The notes below the pieces were generated by a model that was given only the letters and a program-made list of their open reading frames with translations, did not search any database and was not told the DNA's origin. From contig JAHDYN010000028.1 of the NCBI GenBank assembly GCA_023383735.1, forward strand, positions 1 to 10,886: a stretch of DNA of 10,886 nucleotides. The letters run 5' to 3'. Origin of the DNA: Gammaproteobacteria bacterium. Its GTDB lineage: Bacteria > Pseudomonadota > Gammaproteobacteria > Steroidobacterales > GCA-2729495. Positions 5,981-10,886 of this stretch are shown piece after piece; the stretch's first letter is position 1; each line of letters opens with the position of its first letter. The translations under genes were made by a program, and so were the position numbers.

Positions 5981-7765
5981 ATGAGCAAAATGCATTCTTC
6001 CGGTATTTCACGACGTGACCTGATCCTCGGGGCCTCAGCGGGTATTGCCGCAGCGGCAGCGGGGGGTGCTCCGGCCGGAGCTGCCGCCGTCAGCGACACC
6101 AATGCCAGGCCGCGTCCCCGGGGACCCGCCAGGCGTGGGCAAAATATCCTGTTCGTGTTTGTTGATCAGGAGCGGCACTTCTCCCGCTGGCCGGGACGCC
6201 TGGATCTCCCGGGACACGAGCGTCTCGCTCGTACGGGCACGTGTATGCAACAGCACCATATCGGCGCAACGATGTGCACATCGTCGCGCTCGATCATGAT
6301 GACTGGTTTGCAAACAGCGGTTAACGGCATGTCCGAAAATCTCGATGTGCCGTGGGTGAAGGACCTTTCGCCGGACATCCCGACAATCGGTCACATGTTG
6401 CGCAGGGCCGGGTACTACACGTCGTACAAAGGCAAGTGGCACCTGACGCGTGCATTCGACCAGGAATTCCCGCCGGAGCACCTTTTCACCAGGGAGATGG
6501 AGGCATACGGGTTCTCGGACTATGTATCCCCCGGCGATGTCGTCGGGCATACGCTCGGCGGCTATTCGTTTGACCACATCATTGCGGGCAGTGCGGTTTC
6601 CTGGTTGCGACGCGTGGGACGCCCACTGAGCGACGACAGCAAACCGTGGGCACTGACGGTGAGTCTCGTGAATCCGCACGACATCATGTATTTCAATACC
6701 GATTCGCCGGGACAGAAGGTTCAGGATAACGGACGCCTGCTGAGCCAGGCGGCGAGGGCGCCACGCAACGCCATGTACCTGCCCGAATGGGACATGCCGA
6801 TTCCGGGCAGCCTGCAGCAGCCTTTCGACACGGCCGGCCGGCCGTCAGCACATGGAGAATTCAGCAAGGCCTGGGACTACGTGCTCGGCCATATACCGCC
6901 CGAAGAAGAGCGGTGGCGCCGCTTCAACAACTTCTACATCAACAGCATTCGTTCCGTTGATTCCCAGCTCACGGTCATTCTCGATGAACTGGACGCACTC
7001 GGCCTGACGGACAAAACGATCGTCATCTACACGGCGGATCACGGTGAAGCCGGCGGCGCCCACGGCCTGCGCGGCAAGGGACCCTTCGCCTACGCCGAGG
7101 CATCCCACGTGCCGATGTACGTCGTCCACCCTGACGTACGCGGCGGCCGGACGTGTGGTGCACTGAGCTCGCACATCGATATTGCGCCGTCCTTGCTGGC
7201 GCTGGCCGGTGCGGACCGGACGAAAGCGGCCGAGTTCGCAGGCCGCGAACTGCCCGGCAAGGACTTCACGACGGTGCTGAACAATCCCGAAAGCGCTGGC
7301 GTCAATGCGGTGCGGGATGCCGCGCTGTTCACGTACAGCGGTATCGCATCGAACGACGGCGACCTGATGAAGTTCATTGCCACCGCCAAGGCCGCAGGCA
7401 AGGATCCGAAGGCGGAGATGGCCGCCAGCGGATTCAGGCCGAATCTGAAGAAACGCGGCACGGTGCGCTCCGTGTTCGATGGCCGGTACAAGTTTTCGCG
7501 GTATTTTTCGCCGACCGAACACCACAAGCCGACGGATCTCGACGACCTTTACAGGCACAACGACCTCGAGCTCTACGATCTCGAGAGCGACCCCGGGGAA
7601 ATGACCAATCTCGCGGCGGATCGAAGCGGTAACGCAGAACTGGTGCTTGCCATGAGTGCGAAGCTCGAGGCGGCGATCGGTGCCGAAATCGGCGTTGATG
7701 ACGGGCGGGGGTTGCCGGACATCCAGGGGATCAACTGGACACTGCAGAACGAACGGTTCGACTGA
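5981..7765 (+). CDS. Tat-exported sulfatase (alkaline phosphatase superfamily)
   Basis: This 594-residue protein starts with a twin-arginine signal (SRRDLILGASAG, Arg11-Arg12, then an Ala/Gly-rich stretch), so it is probably folded in the cytoplasm and sent to the periplasm. Sulfatase landmarks occur in order. NILFVFVDQ holds metal ligand Asp62. MCTSSRSIMMTG holds Cys99, the residue expected to become formylglycine. GKWH supplies Lys152 and His154, and VNPHD supplies His233. TADHGE supplies Asp353 and His354, and GLRGKGPF supplies Lys366. LELYDLESDPGEMTNLA is the usual C-terminal element. The pattern around DHGE resembles choline-sulfatase and phosphonate-monoesterase types. The oddity is Ser101 where the modification motif C-X-P/A-X-R has Pro or Ala. 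It should cleave a sulfate ester (or phospho/phosphonate ester); the substrate is unknown. GGGGA at 5972-5976 is a close ribosome-binding site. Segments of the gene look less G+C-rich by eye than its neighbours. No formylglycine-generating enzyme is in the window. Confidence 0.88.
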   Translation: MSKMHSSGISRRDLILGASAGIAAAAAGGAPAGAAAVSDTNARPRPRGPARRGQNILFVFVDQERHFSRWPGRLDLPGHERLARTGTCMQQHHIGATMCTSSRSIMMTGLQTAVNGMSENLDVPWVKDLSPDIPTIGHMLRRAGYYTSYKGKWHLTRAFDQEFPPEHLFTREMEAYGFSDYVSPGDVVGHTLGGYSFDHIIAGSAVSWLRRVGRPLSDDSKPWALTVSLVNPHDIMYFNTDSPGQKVQDNGRLLSQAARAPRNAMYLPEWDMPIPGSLQQPFDTAGRPSAHGEFSKAWDYVLGHIPPEEERWRRFNNFYINSIRSVDSQLTVILDELDALGLTDKTIVIYTADHGEAGGAHGLRGKGPFAYAEASHVPMYVVHPDVRGGRTCGALSSHIDIAPSLLALAGADRTKAAEFAGRELPGKDFTTVLNNPESAGVNAVRDAALFTYSGIASNDGDLMKFIATAKAAGKDPKAEMAASGFRPNLKKRGTVRSVFDGRYKFSRYFSPTEHHKPTDLDDLYRHNDLELYDLESDPGEMTNLAADRSGNAELVLAMSAKLEAAIGAEIGVDDGRGLPDIQGINWTLQNERFD

Positions 7766-7823
7766 GCGGTGTCCGGGTTCTGCCCGGTGCGAACTACTTC
7801 ATCCCGAAACACCGATATGGCGG

Positions 7824-7829
7824 CATACT
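7824..7829 (+). promoter_or_regulatory. Possible -10 element of the nuclease/PQQ-DH 2 operon
   Basis: CATACT (four of six consensus bases) is followed by six bases and then the ATG at 7836, with no Shine-Dalgarno sequence between. This is the same arrangement as before the coiled-coil operon, suggesting a leaderless transcript. No convincing -35 is present. Confidence 0.3.
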
Positions 7830-7835
7830 CTGCGG

Positions 7836-8594
7836 ATGCGCTTCCTGCTCCTCCTCGGTTGTCTCCTTCTCTCCCTGGCTGCCTGTGCCCGGGACGGCGA
7901 CACCGTTCTCCGGGGCAAGGTAACGCACGTCACGGATGGCGACACCGCCCAGGTGCAGCTCCAGAGCGGGGCGATCACCGTCCGCTTCTACGGTATCGAC
8001 GCCCCGGAGAAAAATCAGCCTCACGGGGACGCTGCGGCATCGGCGCTGCGGCAACTGGTCGGTGGCAAGGTGGTCGACCTGATACCGGTCGAGCAGGACA
8101 AGTACGACCGTCTGGTCGCCGTCGTCATGCTGGGCGAGCGCAACGTCAATCTGGAGATGGTCGCGAGGGGCAATGCATGGGCCTTCCGCCAGTATCTCGG
8201 CGAGTTCAAAGACGACCCGCTCTACTGTGAATGGGAGGCGAAGGCTCGCGACCAGCAGCTCGGCCTGTGGCGATCGACCGGCGGCAAACGGCACGCGCCC
8301 TGGGAGTGGCGTCACCGGGATCGCGGTGTCCCGTACACCGACTACAATGGCAGTACGGGGGCCGATTGCGTGGCGGCGATCCGCGCCGCACCGGCAAGCG
8401 CGCCGGTGCAAGCAGGCCGGAAGTCCGGTGACTGCCTGATCAAGGGCAACATCAGTTCCGGAAACAAGCGCATCTACCACGTGCCCGGCAGCCCGTCCTA
8501 TGCGGACACAAGGATCGACGAGTCGAAGGGCGAACGCTGGTTCTGCTCCGAGGCCGAGGCGCGGGCGGCGGGCTTTCGGGCACCGCGAAATTAG
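7836..8594 (+). CDS. Thermonuclease-like lipoprotein (SNase domain plus small C-terminal domain)
   Basis: This 252-residue protein has a lipoprotein signal: MRFLLLL and a lipobox LAAC with Cys17, followed by Ala, which in Gram-negatives favours outer-membrane sorting. The staphylococcal nuclease domain covers about residues 24-150. Its active-site set is complete: Asp36, Arg50, Asp55 and Glu58 have the same spacing as Asp21, Arg35, Asp40 and Glu43 of S. aureus nuclease. Arg92 in DKYDR corresponds to Arg87. It is expected to be a calcium-dependent DNA/RNA endonuclease held on the cell envelope. Residues 200-252 (IKGNIS, IYHVPG, GERWFCSEAEARAAGFR) form a separate small domain seen at the end of many secreted nucleases and resembling what databases call the sunset domain; its function is unknown to me. 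The start at 7836 was chosen over an upstream ATG at 7656 because the signal peptide begins here and the longer frame would overlap the sulfatase. PQQ dehydrogenase 2 follows after 15 bases. Confidence 0.9.
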   Translation: MRFLLLLGCLLLSLAACARDGDTVLRGKVTHVTDGDTAQVQLQSGAITVRFYGIDAPEKNQPHGDAAASALRQLVGGKVVDLIPVEQDKYDRLVAVVMLGERNVNLEMVARGNAWAFRQYLGEFKDDPLYCEWEAKARDQQLGLWRSTGGKRHAPWEWRHRDRGVPYTDYNGSTGADCVAAIRAAPASAPVQAGRKSGDCLIKGNISSGNKRIYHVPGSPSYADTRIDESKGERWFCSEAEARAAGFRAPRN

Positions 8595-8597
8595 TCT

Positions 8598-8603
8598 GGA
8601 GGG
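8598..8603 (+). promoter_or_regulatory. Strong ribosome-binding site of PQQ dehydrogenase 2
   Basis: GGAGGG lies six bases before ATG 8610, the best Shine-Dalgarno match in the window, and it falls within the 15-base gap after the nuclease stop. PQQ dehydrogenase 2 is therefore likely translated well from the shared transcript. Confidence 0.7.
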
Positions 8604-8609
8604 CAGGTC

Positions 8610-10598
8610 ATGGCACATGACAGGAGACGAGCGTTGCGGCTTTCCCCCGCATGGGCAGGACTGGTGGCGCTGCTGGTGGGGTCAGTTGCCATGGCGGGTG
8701 ATCGCGATGACTGGCAGCACTACGGTGGCGGACCCGGCGGCTCGCATTACTCCTCGCTCGCGCAGATCAACCGCGACAACGTCGCCTCGCTCGCCCTGGC
8801 CTGGAGTTATCGCACCGGCGATATCGAACGGCATCCGGAACACCGGCCGCTCGCCGCACTGAACGTGACGCCCATCCTGCTGCCGAGGGCGGCAGGTGAG
8901 TCTTTGGTGTTCTGCTCCGCGATGAATCGCGTGATCGCGCTGGACCCGGCGAGCGGCAAGGAGCGCTGGGTCCACGATCCGCAGATTCGCATCGGGCCCG
9001 TTGGCAGCAAGTTCCTGTGCCGCGGTGTGGCCTATTGGGAGGACAGCGATGCAGCTGCCGGTGCCAGCTGCAAACATCGCATCTTCACCTCGACCAATGA
9101 CTTGCGGCTGATCGGTATCGATGCGCTGAGCGGCAAGCCCTGTGAGGACTTCGGCACCGCCGGGGTGGTGGACGTGCAGCCGGATATCTACGACGACGCC
9201 CCGGATCTCAAGGAAGGCGATGTGCAGTTCTCGGCGCCGCCGGTGACCATCGCCGATCTCGTCGTGATCGGGTCTTCCGACAACAGCAAGTTCTGGCGCG
9301 CCGACAGCCCGCGGGGCGAGGTGCGGGCCTACGACGCGCGTACGGGTGCGTTGCGCTGGAAGTTCGACCCGATTCCACACGAGGCAGAAAATGCGGAGGC
9401 GCTGGGCTGGACCCGTGAGGGTCTCGAGCAGACGGGCGGTGCCAATGTCTGGAGCATGATGTCGGTTGATCCGGCGCGCGGCTTGCTGTTCCTGCCCACT
9501 GCGACGGCCGCGCCAAACAACTTCGGCGGCCATCGGCCGGGCGACAATCGTTATGCCAACTCGGTGGTGGCACTGCGTGCAGCCGACGGCACTGTCGCCT
9601 GGCACTTCCAGATCGTGCACCACGATGTCTGGGACCTTGACCTGCCGGCGCAGCCGATCCTCGTCGACCTCAGGCGCGACGGGAAGCGGGTGCCGGTGGT
9701 CATCCAGCTGACCAAGCAGGGACTGATCTTTGTTCTGCATCGGGAAACGGGCGAGCCGGTGTTCCCGGTGGAGGAACGGCCGGTGCCGACCGACGGCGTG
9801 CCCGGCGAAGTGCTCTCGCCGACACAGCCGTTTCCGGTTCGTCCGGCGCCGCTTGGCGTACCAAAATACACGCCGGAGCAGGCCTGGGGCTTCACGCTGT
9901 TCGACCGCTCGGCCTGTCGCAGGAAGCTCGCGTCCTTCGGTCGTTCAGGACTCTATGAACCACCGGGCTTCGAAGGCACGCTGACGGCTTCATCGGCCAA
10001 CAACTGGGGCGGTGCGGCTTTCGATCCCGAGCGCTCGCTGCTCGTTCTGCCGGTTTCGCAGGTCCCCATCTACACGCGGCTCAAGCGTACGGCCGACGTG
10101 ACGCCCGAAGAACTCGATCAGCCCCGGATGGGGCCGATCGGGCCGCCGACGGCGATGGCGGGTACACCTTATTCGTTTCAGTTTGCGCCGGTGCTCTCGC
10201 CCCTGTTCTCGCCCTGTACCCCGCCGCCCTGGGGCGAGCTGATGGCGCTGGACCTGTCCGGCGATACCGGCACGAAGTGGCGCTTCACGCTCGGCACGCT
10301 CGAAAAGCTGATGCCTGTGCCGATACCGTTGCCCTTCGGCACGCCGCTGGCCGGTGGTCCGACCGTCACGGCCGGCGGGCTGGTCTTTATCGGCGCGAGT
10401 GCGGATGAGAAGTTCCGCGCCTTCGACATCGACAGCGGCAGGAAACTCTGGGAGGTGAGCACGCCGGCGTCGGCGATGGCGACGCCGATGACCTACTCGG
10501 TGGGTGGCCGTCAGTTCGTGGTGGTGGCAGCCGGCGGACACATCGTGGCCGGCTTTCGCAACGTTTCGGATTACCTCGTGGCCTATGCGCTGCCCTGA
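8610..10598 (+). CDS. Secreted PQQ-dependent dehydrogenase, glucose/quinate type without membrane anchor (copy 2)
   Basis: This 662-residue protein has a signal peptide (basic N-region MAHDRRRALR, hydrophobic core, likely cleaved after AMA near residue 30) and a quinoprotein propeller from WQHYGG to SDYLVAYALP. It is a clear paralogue of the dehydrogenase at 515-2467, with colinear motifs throughout. Asp342 in HHDVWDLDLPAQP and Lys369 correspond to Gcd Asp466 and Lys493. Trp281, Asp599 and His644 correspond to Trp404, Asp730 and His775. The PAQ after the catalytic Asp is kept here, unlike copy 1. His262 of Gcd is replaced by Lys134 and Asn607 by Pro481. The last loop (GGHIVAGFRNVSDY) differs from both Gcd and copy 1. 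There are no membrane spans beyond the signal and no haem motif. It probably oxidises a periplasmic alcohol or sugar-like substrate different from copy 1's; the electron acceptor is unknown. The gene is the second of an operon with the nuclease and ends 14 bases from the convergent arfB. Confidence 0.9.
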   Translation: MAHDRRRALRLSPAWAGLVALLVGSVAMAGDRDDWQHYGGGPGGSHYSSLAQINRDNVASLALAWSYRTGDIERHPEHRPLAALNVTPILLPRAAGESLVFCSAMNRVIALDPASGKERWVHDPQIRIGPVGSKFLCRGVAYWEDSDAAAGASCKHRIFTSTNDLRLIGIDALSGKPCEDFGTAGVVDVQPDIYDDAPDLKEGDVQFSAPPVTIADLVVIGSSDNSKFWRADSPRGEVRAYDARTGALRWKFDPIPHEAENAEALGWTREGLEQTGGANVWSMMSVDPARGLLFLPTATAAPNNFGGHRPGDNRYANSVVALRAADGTVAWHFQIVHHDVWDLDLPAQPILVDLRRDGKRVPVVIQLTKQGLIFVLHRETGEPVFPVEERPVPTDGVPGEVLSPTQPFPVRPAPLGVPKYTPEQAWGFTLFDRSACRRKLASFGRSGLYEPPGFEGTLTASSANNWGGAAFDPERSLLVLPVSQVPIYTRLKRTADVTPEELDQPRMGPIGPPTAMAGTPYSFQFAPVLSPLFSPCTPPPWGELMALDLSGDTGTKWRFTLGTLEKLMPVPIPLPFGTPLAGGPTVTAGGLVFIGASADEKFRAFDIDSGRKLWEVSTPASAMATPMTYSVGGRQFVVVAAGGHIVAGFRNVSDYLVAYALP

Positions 10599-10612
10599 GA
10601 GGTAGCCGCCAC

Positions 10613-10886
10613 TCAGTCCACCGGCTTCCGCCGCAGCGACTTCGTTTCGCCGCGCTGTTTCTTGCCTTCCAGCCGTCGCAGTTTCGCGCCCTTGCTCGGT
10701 CGCGTTGCGATGCGCTTGCGCTGTACCACGGTGACGGTGTTGACCAGTTCATTGAGCCGCTCAAGTGCGTCGTCGCGGTTCATCTCCTGGGTGCGATGAC
10801 GCTGTGCCTTGAGCACGATGATGCCGTCCTGCGTGATGCGCTGGTCGCGCAGTGCGAGCAGCCTTTCCTGTATCCCGGGCGGCAGC
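10613..10886 (-). CDS. arfB: Alternative ribosome-rescue factor ArfB, C-terminal part
   Basis: About 90 C-terminal residues are visible. The frame runs off the right edge, so the N-terminal domain with the GGQ peptidyl-hydrolase motif is outside. The visible part reads LPPGIQERLLALRDQRITQ, then DGIIVLKAQRHRTQEMNRDDAL, and ends in a tail rich in Lys and Arg (RPSKGAKLRRLEGKKQRG and LRRKPVD). This matches E. coli ArfB/YaeJ, including its IVIKAQ and SQELNREAAL segments. The basic tail enters the empty mRNA channel of stalled ribosomes, and the missing domain releases the nascent chain. The GTG at 10814-10816 is internal, not a start, since homology continues upstream of it. The gene is convergent with PQQ dehydrogenase 2 and functionally unrelated to the catabolic genes, so it may mark the edge of the accessory region. 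Confidence 0.88.
   Translation of the reverse strand, partial: LPPGIQERLLALRDQRITQDGIIVLKAQRHRTQEMNRDDALERLNELVNTVTVVQRKRIATRPSKGAKLRRLEGKKQRGETKSLRRKPVD

Noticed and set aside
7656..7835. Longer start for the nuclease at 7656
   Set aside because: It overlaps the end of the sulfatase in another frame and would bury the lipoprotein signal peptide that begins at 7836.
10613..10816. A small 67-residue basic protein starting at GTG 10816 on the minus strand
   Set aside because: The same frame continues to the window edge with ArfB homology upstream of the GTG, so this is only the C-terminus of a longer gene.
1..10886. CRISPR arrays, tRNAs, insertion sequences or attachment sites
   Set aside because: No regularly spaced repeats, tRNA-like cloverleaf, transposase or terminal repeats were found; the gaps between genes are all under 150 bases.

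Overview
The window is G+C-rich throughout, with dense, mostly intact genes, no RNA genes and no mobile elements. Codon choice, the Proteobacteria-type ArfB at the right edge, and the mix of PQQ dehydrogenases, luciferase-like oxidoreductases and a Tat-exported sulfatase suggest a high-GC proteobacterium, perhaps a gammaproteobacterium of the Steroidobacter/Nevskia kind. No taxonomic marker is present, so this is inference. Layout: (1) 1-483 is the C-terminal part of a chorismate pyruvate-lyase-like (UbiC/DUF98) protein. (2) 515-2467 is a secreted PQQ-dependent dehydrogenase related to the soluble part of membrane glucose dehydrogenase. (3) 2549-3720 holds two tandem, translationally coupled genes for single-span membrane proteins with long coiled coils; they are paralogues and have no function I recognise. 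(4) 3768-5832 encodes two adjacent luciferase-like (LLM) oxidoreductases. (5) 5981-7765 is a Tat-exported sulfatase with an unusual modification motif. (6) 7836-10598 pairs a lipoprotein thermonuclease, carrying a small C-terminal domain, with a second PQQ dehydrogenase. (7) 10613-10886 on the minus strand is the C-terminus of ArfB, convergent with the rest. All genes but the last run on the plus strand. Tight spacing suggests these transcription groups: UbiC-like + PQQ-DH 1; the coiled-coil pair; the LLM pair; the sulfatase; and nuclease + PQQ-DH 2. Each group after the first is preceded by a -10-like hexamer with CTGC at or just after its end. The cluster looks like an accessory catabolic region: two periplasmic quinoproteins, a periplasmic sulfatase and two cytoplasmic LLM oxidoreductases could desulfate and oxidise one alcohol- or sugar-like substrate. 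That link is inference from neighbourhood only. The most unusual points are as follows. Both PQQ dehydrogenases lack a membrane anchor and any haem motif. They keep the catalytic Asp/Lys of glucose dehydrogenase but have replaced its His262 and Asn607. The coiled-coil pair is unexplained. A hairpin lies against the ribosome-binding site of the first LLM gene. The sulfatase carries CTSSR in place of C-X-P/A-X-R.
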